From Flavobacterium denitrificans DSM 15936 (GTDB taxonomy: Bacteria; Bacteroidota; Bacteroidia; Flavobacteriales; Flavobacteriaceae): 64,000 nt of DNA. A program made the translations under genes and the position numbers. Below the pieces are notes generated by a model that made no database searches, was not told the DNA's origin, and was given only the letters and a program-made list of their open reading frames with translations. Shown here one piece after another: positions 29,124-37,037 of this stretch. The stretch is taken from contig NZ_KE384378.1 of NCBI RefSeq assembly GCF_000425445.1, positions 607,191 through 671,190 of the forward strand. Direction: 5' to 3'. Numbering within the stretch: position 1 is the stretch's first letter; each line of letters starts with the position of its first letter.

Positions 29124-30296
29124 TTAAATTATGTTTTTCATTTTACCAAATTCTTCAATTGTTCTAAAATTTAAAGCTGAGTGTATTCTTTTCTTGTTAT
29201 ACCAATTTTCTATGAATTCGAAAATTTCGATTTCCATTTGTTCTTTTTCAAGAAGTTTATTTCTGTATATCATTTCCGTCTTTAATCGACTGAAAAAACT
29301 TTCAGCGATAGAATTATCCCAGTAATTTCCTTTAGCACTCATGCTTCTTGTAACTAATTTATGAGAATCTAATATTTTTGTAAAATTTCTATTTGCGTAC
29401 TGAATCCCTCTATCAGAATGAAATATTAATTCATTTATGATTTCCCTATTTTTAACCGCCATTTTCCAAGCCGGCAAAGTTGTTTGTTCAGTGGTCAGAC
29501 TATTACTTAGATTCCATCCAATTATTTTTCGGTCGAACAAATCCAAAATAATTGTTAGGTATAAAAAACCATCTTTTATTCTTATGTAAGTAATGTCGGA
29601 AACCCAAACTCTACAAGGTTCGCTCACTGTAAATTTTCTATTTAAAATATTAGGAGCAACAAAATTGTTATGATTTGAATTCGTTGTTATTTTAAACTTC
29701 CTCTTCTGCTTACTATGCAACCCCATTTGCTTCATATATCTTGAAACTGTCGGTCGTGCTATTTTGGAACCTCGAATTTGAAGTTCTTTAGTAATTTTAT
29801 AGCCCCCATATTGTTGTTTAAAATCAAAAAATATAGAAGCAATTTCTTCTTTTGCTAAAGTTATTCGAAGTTGTGTTTTTGAAATTACATGTTTTTTCCA
29901 TCTGCGATATGTCATTTCACCCACACCTAAAATTTTACACATTCTTTTAATTGGAAATATTTTTTCATTATTTTTTATGAAATTAAAAATCATCAATCTT
30001 CCGTTTAAAAAGTGGTTGCCACCTTTTTTTAAGATTTCAAAGTTTTGCTCAGATTGTTTAATTTTTCTTTTTAATTCCCTAATTTTTTGTTCTTCTGGAT
30101 TTAATCTTATCTTTCCGTTACCACTCCCGCAGAAAGCTACTGATCCAAATTTTTCATATTCTTGTCGCCATCTAAACAATATTGAACGTGATAATTTAAG
30201 TTCTTTTCCAACTTGCAAAATATTGCCTCTTTCATAACTCAATTTGACTGCATTCTCTTTGAAAATGCTATCATAAGTTTTTTTTCTTTTTCTCAT
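29124..30296 (-). CDS. IS3-family transposase, catalytic triad intact
   Basis: A single 390-residue frame corresponding to fused OrfA plus OrfB. The N-terminal helix-turn-helix and leucine-rich coiled coil (about 1-95) are followed by an HTH_21-like region and an rve integrase core. The DDE residues are all present: D234 (VWVSDITYI), D295 (FHSDRGIQYAN) and E332 (DNSIAESFF). In many IS3 elements OrfA and OrfB are joined by programmed frameshifting; here no shift is needed. It starts 3 bp after the stop of the upstream dead paralogue. Confidence 0.93.
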   Translation of the reverse strand: MRKRKKTYDSIFKENAVKLSYERGNILQVGKELKLSRSILFRWRQEYEKFGSVAFCGSGNGKIRLNPEEQKIRELKRKIKQSEQNFEILKKGGNHFLNGRLMIFNFIKNNEKIFPIKRMCKILGVGEMTYRRWKKHVISKTQLRITLAKEEIASIFFDFKQQYGGYKITKELQIRGSKIARPTVSRYMKQMGLHSKQKRKFKITTNSNHNNFVAPNILNRKFTVSEPCRVWVSDITYIRIKDGFLYLTIILDLFDRKIIGWNLSNSLTTEQTTLPAWKMAVKNREIINELIFHSDRGIQYANRNFTKILDSHKLVTRSMSAKGNYWDNSIAESFFSRLKTEMIYRNKLLEKEQMEIEIFEFIENWYNKKRIHSALNFRTIEEFGKMKNII

Positions 30297-30299
30297 TTA

Positions 30300-31421
30300 T
30301 CATTTCAAATTAAAAATGCTTTCTTTTTTATTATGCAAAGTCTCTATGTATTCAAATATTTCGACTCGCATTTCATTTTTAGTCAAGCGTTTATGTCTGC
30401 ATGCAAATTCCTTTTTTAATTGATTGAAAAAATCACGAGCAATAGCATTGTCCAAATAGTCACCTTTATTGCTCATACTTCTGGTTACAGACTTATGAAA
30501 ATTTAATGTTTTTGTAAAACTTCTACTAGCATATTGAGCCCCTCTTGTTGAATGAAATATTAATTTGTTTGTAATTTCCCTATTATTAACAGCCATTTCC
30601 CAAGCAACTAAAACAGTTTCTTTAGTAGTCAACCCGTCGCCTAGGCTCCAACCAATTATTTTATGATCAAACAAATCCAAAATAATTGTGAGATATAAAT
30701 ATCCTTTTGTGGTTTTTATATAAGTAATGGCAGAAATCCAAACTTTAGATGGTTGCGTTGCTATGTATTTTTCATCTAATATATTAGGGGCGTAAAGATT
30801 AAATTCCGAATTAATTCGTACTTTATTTTTTTTTATCACCATGCTACGCAAACCTAATTGTCGCATGTATTTCGCTACTCTTGTACACTCTATTTTATAG
30901 CCTCTTTTTTGGAGTTCTTTCGTAATTCGTGGACTTCCATATCGTTCTTTGAATTCAAAAAATATAGATGTTATTTCTTGCTTGATTAAAATTATACGGA
31001 TTTGAGTTTTTGGAATAATTTGTTTTTTCCATCGATAATATGTAATTGCGCTCACTCCTAAAGCTTTGCACATATTATTGATTGAGTATATTTTTTTATT
31101 GCTGTCTATAAATTGATAAAGTGATAATCGGTCTTGAAAAAGATATTTATTTCCTTTTTTTAAGATTTCGAATTTCAATTCTAATTCTTTAAGTTTTTTT
31201 TCAAGTTTGTGAATTTGTTCTTGTTCAGGATTTAATTTTAATTTACCTGTTCCAGGAAAACTTGCATTTCCAAATTTTTGATGCTCTTTTCTCCAACTAA
31301 ACAATAATGAGCGTGTTATTTTTAGTTCTTTTTCAACTCGTGAAACATTCCCCCTTTCATAACTTAATTGAATTGCCTTCTCTTTGAAAATAGGGTCGTA
31401 GATTTTTAGTTTTTCTTTCAC
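30300..31421 (-). CDS. Degenerate IS3-family transposase, all three DDE residues lost
   Basis: A 373-residue open frame paralogous to the adjacent transposase along its whole length. At the catalytic positions it has A231 (VWISAITYI), T292 (FHSTRGAQYA) and R329 (DNAIARDFF) in place of D, D and E. The C-terminus is replaced after HNKK by a short divergent tail (ESIFNLK), so the last about 20 residues of the family are missing. It cannot transpose by itself. The frame is nevertheless free of stops, so it is either a recent relic or a protein kept for DNA binding. The gap to the intact copy is 3 bp. Confidence 0.88.
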   Translation of the reverse strand: MKEKLKIYDPIFKEKAIQLSYERGNVSRVEKELKITRSLLFSWRKEHQKFGNASFPGTGKLKLNPEQEQIHKLEKKLKELELKFEILKKGNKYLFQDRLSLYQFIDSNKKIYSINNMCKALGVSAITYYRWKKQIIPKTQIRIILIKQEITSIFFEFKERYGSPRITKELQKRGYKIECTRVAKYMRQLGLRSMVIKKNKVRINSEFNLYAPNILDEKYIATQPSKVWISAITYIKTTKGYLYLTIILDLFDHKIIGWSLGDGLTTKETVLVAWEMAVNNREITNKLIFHSTRGAQYASRSFTKTLNFHKSVTRSMSNKGDYLDNAIARDFFNQLKKEFACRHKRLTKNEMRVEIFEYIETLHNKKESIFNLK

Positions 31422-31517
31422 CTATTAAAGTTAAGGTTTTATTTGTCTTATTGTATTATAAATGAAACCTTAATGTGCTTTTTTAGTTTTTGCCATTCTA
31501 TATTTTTGATAAAAAAA

Positions 31518-31673
31518 ATGGAAAGTGTAAGAAGTTATATTGATTTTAAAAATGTAGCGAAACTAGTTCAAATAGAAAACCAAAGAAAAAAGATGCTTTG
31601 GGAACGAAAAAGCAAAAAGCTATTAATAGCTATAATAGTTCTTTTTCTAATGATTATACTTTTTATAGAATAA
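31518..31673 (+). CDS. Small single-pass membrane protein
   Basis: A 51-residue frame from ATG 31518. The N-terminal 30 residues are charged and helical (MESVRSYIDFKNVAKLVQIE); the C-terminal 18 are a hydrophobic helix (LLIAIIVLFLMIILFIE). The frame is open further upstream to 31443, but an A-rich leader precedes this ATG. It is isolated between the transposases and the ATPase-Toprim gene and is followed by repeats and a terminator. No homology is recognised; a toxin-like or membrane-anchor peptide is conceivable. Confidence 0.45.
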   Translation: MESVRSYIDFKNVAKLVQIENQRKKMLWERKSKKLLIAIIVLFLMIILFIE

Positions 31674-31683
31674 ACCTCCTGCC

Positions 31684-31770
31684 TGAGCGAACGTCTAAAT
31701 AGCGCTCATAATTTTTGAAGTTGGTTACTTTCAAAAGCTTGACGTTCGTATCAGCGGGGGAATTGCCCAC
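31684..31770. repeat. Imperfect inverted repeat (REP-like)
   Basis: CTGAGCGAACGTC near 31684-31696 faces GACGTTCGTATCAG near 31741-31754, with inner word agcgctcataattt. It resembles repetitive extragenic palindromes. Confidence 0.5.
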
Positions 31771-31800
31771 AATAATTGTTTTATTATCTGTGTAAAATAA

Positions 31801-31840
31801 AAAACAAAAGCTACATGATATTGTAGCTTTTGTTTTTTTT
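31801..31840 (+). terminator. Strong terminator between the small membrane protein and the ATPase-Toprim gene
   Basis: 15-bp perfect stem AAAACAAAAGCTACA / TGTAGCTTTTGTTTT with a 6-nt loop and a T8 run; on the other strand it could also end transcription from the right. Confidence 0.9.
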
Positions 31841-31852
31841 GATTTGTATTGC

Positions 31853-31925
31853 GTCTTACTGTTGCGGGCACGGATTGCAAATCGGTGCTAACGAACAGTA
31901 GAGGCATAACTGTGCGATCGGGTTA
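31853..31925. repeat. Imperfect palindromic element
   Basis: CACGGATTGCAAATCGGTG and flanking CTGTTGCG / CGAACAG-like arms form an imperfect palindrome of a kind found repeatedly in Bacteroidetes intergenic DNA. Confidence 0.45.
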
Positions 31926-31952
31926 TTTTTTTTGCAGAGCTTGAGATTTTAC

Positions 31953-33830
31953 TCATTCTTTTTGAGTAATAAAATTGTAAATCTCAATGGTTAAGTTTTC
32001 AATCTCTTTATTTTTAGATAAAATTTCCCATGAAAAATTAGCATTAAATACTAGTTCACTTAAATCTCTTTTATTATTTATTGTACCAAATGAACCATCT
32101 GACTTTACTTCGTAAGCCGATTGATTAAGTATAAAAATAGAAGAAATCTTTCCCATTTTATTTCTTATTTGTTCTAGAAATTCTCCTACATATTTTTTTG
32201 CAAAATCGGAATAATTAACTTCAGATAATACTTTCTTAATTTTTAATAAAATTTCCGTTTCGTTTGATTTAACTAACGTTTTATTGCAAAGTTCAATTAA
32301 AACTTCTTGCCACATTTCATTCGTCAAAAGATTCTCGACTTCTCTAATGTTCCAAACAACTTTAGGAATAAAATTATCTGTTTTTGCTTCTTCTAACTCT
32401 TTCAATCTAATTCCTTTTTTACTGTTTTTTTTAGATGCATCTGAATCTGCTAAAAGAAATATTCTATTACTGATTGATAAGGCCTTTATATCCTTCAAAA
32501 TTATTTCAACATCTTCTTTCTCTACTTCATCTTCAAAAATATAATGTTCAATATTTGATCCTGCATATTCAAAAAATGCAAAATCAATATCTTCTTTTGG
32601 GTAAGATTTTTTAATAAAATCACAATACGATTTTAAAAAAGCTTTAATGTAATTCCTGTCTGATATTCCTTCTACCCAGATACTACAATTTGCCATAAAA
32701 ACGGAAGAATTATTTACTCCTAAATTTCTCAGCAATTCATTATCTCCCCTATTTACATTTTTTATTATAAATTGTTTTTCACCATTTGTTATTTTTTTGG
32801 GCGAAAAAGAATAAATCGAAACATTTTCTTTCTCAATAGTTAAATCTAAAAAATGATTAGAATGGGTTGTAATTATATATGTTAGATTTTTCTTCTTTAA
32901 ATCATCATTATTTGTTATTTGTTCTAAAAATAAACGTTGCATTCCAGGGTGAAGATTAAGTTCTGGTTCGTCAATAAATATAAATGAATCACCTTCCGCC
33001 ATAAAAATTTTATACATCAAAATTATTATAGCTTGCACTCCATCACCAAGTCTAAACAAATCTCTAGTTTCTTTTTCTCCTTCAATATGAACACTAATAT
33101 TCTCTAAATTATTGTTTCCAGCTAAACTCTCATCCTTATTAAATTCAGCAACAATATCAACCTTTTTACCATCAAAAAAATATTTGCCGATAAAATCCTC
33201 AAACTTCTCGAAAGATTCTCTAATTTCTCTTTTTGAATTTCTCGTGTTTAGAATTTCTTTATATAGATGAATGCCTGTAAAAATATTTACTTTTTTATTA
33301 TTTAATTTATAGTAATAATTGAGCGTTTCTAAAAAAATATCGTTTTCTATTTTTTGATAACCAGGGTTAGTATATCTAAATAGAGAATGAGCGGATCTTA
33401 AGGTTGGAATATAATATCGTTTACATTTCGAAAAGTCTTTAATCAGATTACTTATAGACTCTATATAAGTATTCTGTATTTCTTGCGAGAAATTATATTT
33501 GGATCTTTCAAAAATTTCCAAGTTTTCCTTAATTGTATCATTAATATCTGCACTATTTTTTATTTCTTTAAATCTGCTTCTTAATGCACGAAAAGAATTA
33601 TTTAAAAATTCTTGGTGTTTTTTCAAATTATCAATATCTACACCAATGATATTATCCGAATTCATAAAATATCTAATAAACATACTTTTACCGCTGTTAT
33701 TAGCACCTACTATAATATTAATATCGTTAAATTTTGGTAAATAAATTAATGTCTCTGAACTATCATTAAAATAATAATTGTTAGAATCGTCTCCACCTTT
33801 TTTATCCTTAAATATAATATTGTGATTCAT
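31953..33830 (-). CDS. AAA ATPase-Toprim protein (OLD-like or fused PARIS-like), putative defence
   Basis: A 625-residue protein. The N-terminal ABC/SMC-like ATPase has Walker A GANNSGKS (residues 42-49), a signature-like LGDGVQ, Walker B FIFIDEPELNLHP (D287, E288) and ITTHSNHFLD. A C-terminal Toprim domain follows with E387 (IWVEGISDRN), D462-x-D464 (LLADSDASKK) and NIREVENLL. This is the layout of OLD nucleases and of fused AriA-AriB (PARIS) proteins; OLD proteins and GajA of Gabija act against phage. No UvrD helicase (GajB) or other partner is adjacent, so it would act alone. Its place beside insertion sequences fits an acquired defence gene. Confidence 0.8.
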   Translation of the reverse strand: MNHNIIFKDKKGGDDSNNYYFNDSSETLIYLPKFNDINIIVGANNSGKSMFIRYFMNSDNIIGVDIDNLKKHQEFLNNSFRALRSRFKEIKNSADINDTIKENLEIFERSKYNFSQEIQNTYIESISNLIKDFSKCKRYYIPTLRSAHSLFRYTNPGYQKIENDIFLETLNYYYKLNNKKVNIFTGIHLYKEILNTRNSKREIRESFEKFEDFIGKYFFDGKKVDIVAEFNKDESLAGNNNLENISVHIEGEKETRDLFRLGDGVQAIIILMYKIFMAEGDSFIFIDEPELNLHPGMQRLFLEQITNNDDLKKKNLTYIITTHSNHFLDLTIEKENVSIYSFSPKKITNGEKQFIIKNVNRGDNELLRNLGVNNSSVFMANCSIWVEGISDRNYIKAFLKSYCDFIKKSYPKEDIDFAFFEYAGSNIEHYIFEDEVEKEDVEIILKDIKALSISNRIFLLADSDASKKNSKKGIRLKELEEAKTDNFIPKVVWNIREVENLLTNEMWQEVLIELCNKTLVKSNETEILLKIKKVLSEVNYSDFAKKYVGEFLEQIRNKMGKISSIFILNQSAYEVKSDGSFGTINNKRDLSELVFNANFSWEILSKNKEIENLTIEIYNFITQKE

Positions 33831-33906
33831 AAATGTTATTTTTTTTGCAATTTTATAAAAAACAAAGCAAACTCGCTTTCATATTAGTTTTTCAATTTAC
33901 CTCAAT

Positions 33907-33977
33907 TAAGTTTTCCAAGAAAACTTAGTTATCAAAGATTAATAATATTTTATTAGATTTCTTACGGTTTTCCGTAA
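33907..33977. repeat. Two small palindromes upstream of the ATPase-Toprim gene
   Basis: TAAGTTTTC-caa-GAAAACTTA (33907-33927) and TTACGG-tttt-CCGTAA (33962-33977) lie 77-150 bases upstream of the start. They could be operators or terminators of a lost upstream gene. Confidence 0.4.
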
Positions 33978-34078
33978 TTACTATGGCTTCATAGAGTATG
34001 AATTACGCTCAAATATATACAAACAAAAAGCCTTCAAACCAAGTACAAACACCTGATTTAAAAGCCAACAAATAAATA

Positions 34079-34105
34079 CCTAACAGGTTTCTAAAACCTG
34101 TTAGG
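34079..34105 (-). terminator. Hairpin downstream of tatD
   Basis: Perfect 12-bp stem CCTAACAGGTTT / AAACCTGTTAGG with a 3-nt loop, just past the tatD stop. No U-tract follows on the minus strand, so it may be a repeat unit rather than a true terminator. Confidence 0.5.
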
Positions 34106-34114
34106 AAAACAAAC

Positions 34115-34912
34115 TTAAATCCCAAAAAAGCTTTTAGAATTCCTAGTCGTTTCCTCCGCTACTTTATCCAAAGTAATTCCTTTAAACTGTGCAATTGTTC
34201 CAGCAACATACGGCAGAAAAGCAGGTTCGCAACGACGTTCGTGGTATTTCTTCAAGAGACTGTTCGGGACATTTTTAGGAAGCATAAACGGCGCATCGGT
34301 TTCAATCATCATTCGGTCGAGCGGTACGTACTGAATGACTTCTTTTAAAGGACTGAAACGCTTGGCATCTGAAATCGCTCCTGTAAAACCCAGATAAAAT
34401 CCGTTATCGAGATAGGTTTTGGCTTCTTGCAACGTTCCCGTAAAACAATGCACAACGGCTTTTGGCAGTTTCGGCAAATAGTCTTTGGTACTATTCATAA
34501 AAGAATTAAAAGCGCTTCTTTCGTGCAAAAACAAAGGTTTCTGAACTTCAATCGCCAATTCTAATTGGGCTTTGTAACATTCTTCCTGTTTGTTTCGGGG
34601 CGAAAAGTCACGATCAAAATCGAGTCCGCATTCGCCAATGGAAACTACATGTTTCAGTTCTAATAATTTCTTCAGTTTCGAAATACTCTGCGCATCGAAA
34701 CGCTGTGCATCATGCGGATGTATTCCGGCTGTAGCGTACAACACGCGCGGATACTGCCTCGCAATCTTCGCAGATTGTTCACTATTTCGTACGCTGGTGC
34801 CTGTGAGTATCATTTGTGATACATCGGCATCGAGCGCGTCTTGTACGACATCGTCTATGTCGTTTTGGAATTGTTTGTTGGTTAGGTTGATTCCTATGTC
34901 TATATAATTCAT
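34115..34912 (-). CDS. tatD: TatD-family metal-dependent deoxyribonuclease
   Basis: The 265-residue protein is an amidohydrolase-fold hydrolase that in E. coli acts as a 3'-5' exonuclease on DNA and RNA. Its N-terminal DIGINLTNKQFQNDIDDVV corresponds to the TatD subgroup (IGVNLTS) rather than the HxH-type YcfH/YabD. Other motifs are TAGIHPHDAQ, SIGECGLDFDRDF, HERSAFNSF and the C-terminal ETDAPFMLP. It is probably a DNA repair or quality-control enzyme. It lies downstream of rtcB on the same strand, separated by a 357-bp repeat region. Confidence 0.93.
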   Translation of the reverse strand: MNYIDIGINLTNKQFQNDIDDVVQDALDADVSQMILTGTSVRNSEQSAKIARQYPRVLYATAGIHPHDAQRFDAQSISKLKKLLELKHVVSIGECGLDFDRDFSPRNKQEECYKAQLELAIEVQKPLFLHERSAFNSFMNSTKDYLPKLPKAVVHCFTGTLQEAKTYLDNGFYLGFTGAISDAKRFSPLKEVIQYVPLDRMMIETDAPFMLPKNVPNSLLKKYHERRCEPAFLPYVAGTIAQFKGITLDKVAEETTRNSKSFFGI

Positions 34913-35269
34913 TTTTTTTAAGTTGCTAAGGTTCTGAGAGGCTAAGATGCTAAGGTTTTTCTCTCTGTTGCCTTAAATTATTTATTTTTTTGCCACTAAG
35001 GCACTAGGACACAAAGTTTTTTGTTTTTTAATCTCGCAATCCCGATAGTTATCGGGAGCAGAGTCGCTAAGTTTTTTTTTAGCCACAGATTATTAAGATT
35101 AAAAGGATTATTTTAAAATCTGTTGAATCTGCAAAATCTGCGTGAAAAAATTCTTTGCGAACCTTTCGTAAATCTTAGCGAACTTTGCGGTTAAAATTAT
35201 CACAAAGCGTTAGACGCACTGCCGTGCGCCTCTACACTGAAAACTGCGACCGCGACTGAACACTAAAAA
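34913..35269. repeat. Composite word-repeat region between rtcB and tatD
   Basis: No gene. It holds gctaaggttctgagaggct, cactaaggcactaggac, the palindrome CCCGATAGTTATCGGG (about 35041-35058), a cacagattattaag...atctgcgtgaaa block and an imperfect hairpin around GACGCACTGCCGTGCGC (about 35212-35228). Confidence 0.65.
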
Positions 35270-36691
35270 TCAATCCTCACGGCTTCCATCATCTGCCATT
35301 CTAACCAATTTCGGGGTAAACTTCGCAACAACATCTACTAAATCCTGTTGCGCTTCCATAACCTGATTGATATCTTTATACGCCATTGGAGCTTCGTCTA
35401 GACCAGCTCCGATAAGCGTAACGCCATGATCTTTCAGGATGGATTTCATTTCGGATTGTGTGATGTTTTTTATGGCTTGGGTTCTGCTCATTTGTCTTCC
35501 TGCTCCATGTGAAGCTGAATTTATAGCGTTCTCCTCGCCTTTTCCTCTCACCAAAAATCCCGGTGCGGTCATACTTCCCGGAATGATTCCCATAACGCCT
35601 TTTCCGGCTGGGGTTGCTCCTTTTCTATGTACGATCACTTCTTCGCCATTCCAGATTTCTTTCCAGGCGAAATTATGATGGTTTTCGACTTTGGCTAAAA
35701 TCGTCGCACCCAAAGCACGTTCCATTTTGTTATGGATAATCTCGTGACAAGCCGAAGCATAATCTCCCGACAAATTCATCGCCAACCAGTATTCCTGACC
35801 TAATTGCGAATTCATATCTAAATACGCTAAGTTTTTGGCGACTTCTGGAAGCTTACATTCGTCTTTGGCGATTTTAGTATAATGTCCGGCAATTGTGGCT
35901 CCCATTCCGCGTGAACCGGAATGCGTTAACAAAGCGACGTATTTTCCCTTTGGGATATTTAAAACCGCATCGTCTTGCGCAAATTCCATGATTCCGAATT
36001 CTACAAAGTGATTTCCACCACCCGAAGATCCTAATTGTGACCAGGCTTTATCTTTCAGATTCTTCACAAACGGATTCATATTAAATGCATCATTTTCCAA
36101 AACCGCATGATCTGATTTGTACTGACCGTGAAATCCGTGACCTGCTCCAAAAATAGAATTCGCAATTAATTCTTTTTTGAATTTGGCTTCGTTTTCAAAG
36201 TAAAAATCTTCCGGAATATCATAAACCGACAACGCCATTCTACACCCAATATCCACACCAACTCCATACGGAATAATGGCGTTTTTTGTTGCTAAGACTC
36301 CGCCAATCGGCAATCCATAACCTTGATGTGCGTCTGGCATTAAAGCTCCAGCAATCGTAACGGGCAATTTCATGGCCACTTCCATTTGTTTTCTGGCTCC
36401 GTCTTCGATATGATCTAATCCGTAAGCCGAATACGCATTCGGATTCTGATTTAAAGCAATGAAATCTTCTGGTTTTTCATTCGATTTTTCGATCAAAGCC
36501 ACAGCCAGTTTGCTGAAGATTTTATCGTCTATATTGTTTTCCGGAGTTTCCAAGACGTTTTTGAAATTTGTGATCATTTCATCACGTTTGAATCCGTGTC
36601 TTTTGCTGTTTATTTTTAATGCGATTCCGATTATTTTTCCTTCTGGGAATCCTAATTCTAGTATATCTGTACCGTTTATTTGTGTACTCAT
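35270..36691 (-). CDS. rtcB: RtcB-family RNA ligase
   Basis: RtcB joins 2',3'-cyclic-phosphate or 3'-phosphate RNA ends to 5'-OH ends with GTP and Mn2+, healing tRNA or rRNA breaks. The 473-residue protein has the metal and GTP sites: YGVGVDIGCRMALS, GSSGGGNHFVEFG, LLTHSGSRGMG, an invariant-type histidine in VENHHNFAW, and SHGAGRQMSRTQA near the guanylylated histidine. No RtcA cyclase, archease or prfH is adjacent. A perfect 16-bp inverted repeat precedes the start, and a WYL regulator plus an HD hydrolase lie divergently upstream. Confidence 0.94.
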   Translation of the reverse strand: MSTQINGTDILELGFPEGKIIGIALKINSKRHGFKRDEMITNFKNVLETPENNIDDKIFSKLAVALIEKSNEKPEDFIALNQNPNAYSAYGLDHIEDGARKQMEVAMKLPVTIAGALMPDAHQGYGLPIGGVLATKNAIIPYGVGVDIGCRMALSVYDIPEDFYFENEAKFKKELIANSIFGAGHGFHGQYKSDHAVLENDAFNMNPFVKNLKDKAWSQLGSSGGGNHFVEFGIMEFAQDDAVLNIPKGKYVALLTHSGSRGMGATIAGHYTKIAKDECKLPEVAKNLAYLDMNSQLGQEYWLAMNLSGDYASACHEIIHNKMERALGATILAKVENHHNFAWKEIWNGEEVIVHRKGATPAGKGVMGIIPGSMTAPGFLVRGKGEENAINSASHGAGRQMSRTQAIKNITQSEMKSILKDHGVTLIGAGLDEAPMAYKDINQVMEAQQDLVDVVAKFTPKLVRMADDGSRED

Positions 36692-36721
36692 GATTTCTAT
36701 TTTTTTGATAGTACAAAGATT

Positions 36722-36758
36722 TTTTTTTACTGCGCAATTATTTTGCGCAGTAAAAAAA
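36722..36758. promoter_or_regulatory. Inverted repeat in the rtcB upstream region
   Basis: Perfect 16-bp arms TTTTTTTACTGCGCAA (36722-36737) and its complement (36743-36758) with a 5-nt loop, 31-67 bases upstream of the rtcB ATG. It is terminator-shaped on both strands but no gene ends here, so an operator or attenuator is possible. Confidence 0.6.
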
Positions 36759-36800
36759 GAATTTTAAATTTGATTGAAAAATTATCCAAGAAAAGCATAA

Positions 36801-37010
36801 GTCCCATTGGGACGATATATTTATAGCTAATTCTCAAATGCATTTCAAGAACCCCAGCGGGGTGAAATTTTCTATGGCAAAATATAAAAAAAGAGTGTCA
36901 CTCCGCTGGAGCTTTTTATCATAACCAATAAATTAACTATAAATATTGCACTCCTCCGGAGCTTCTCGTTACCTTGAATGATTGACTATAAATATTGACT
37001 CCTTTGGAGT
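36801..37010. repeat. Array of five short palindromes
   Basis: Palindromes at 36801-36813 (GTCCCATTGGGAC), 36851-36863 (ACCCCAGCGGGGT), 36901-36911 (CTCCGCTGGAG), 36951-36961 (CTCCTCCGGAG) and 36998-37010 (ACTCCTTTGGAGT) are spaced about 37-50 bases apart by AT-rich DNA. The last two share ACTATAAATATTG just upstream. They fill the gap between rtcB and the HD gene. Confidence 0.75.
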
Positions 37011-37037
37011 TATTCAACAGATTTAAATATAAACAAG

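Larger units (their letters stand above)
29124..31421 (-). mobile_element. IS3-type block with two head-to-tail transposase genes
   Basis: The block comprises the two transposase genes described separately. Neither terminal inverted repeats nor a target duplication could be defined, and no IS end lies between the two genes, which are only 3 bp apart. The outer limits given are the outer coding ends only. Confidence 0.7.

Noticed and set aside
31953-33830. Complete Gabija system
   Set aside because: The GajA-like layout is there, but no UvrD-type helicase gene follows or precedes it.
36801-37010. Possible CRISPR array at the five palindromes
   Set aside because: There is no constant repeat sequence; only hairpin shape and spacing are shared.
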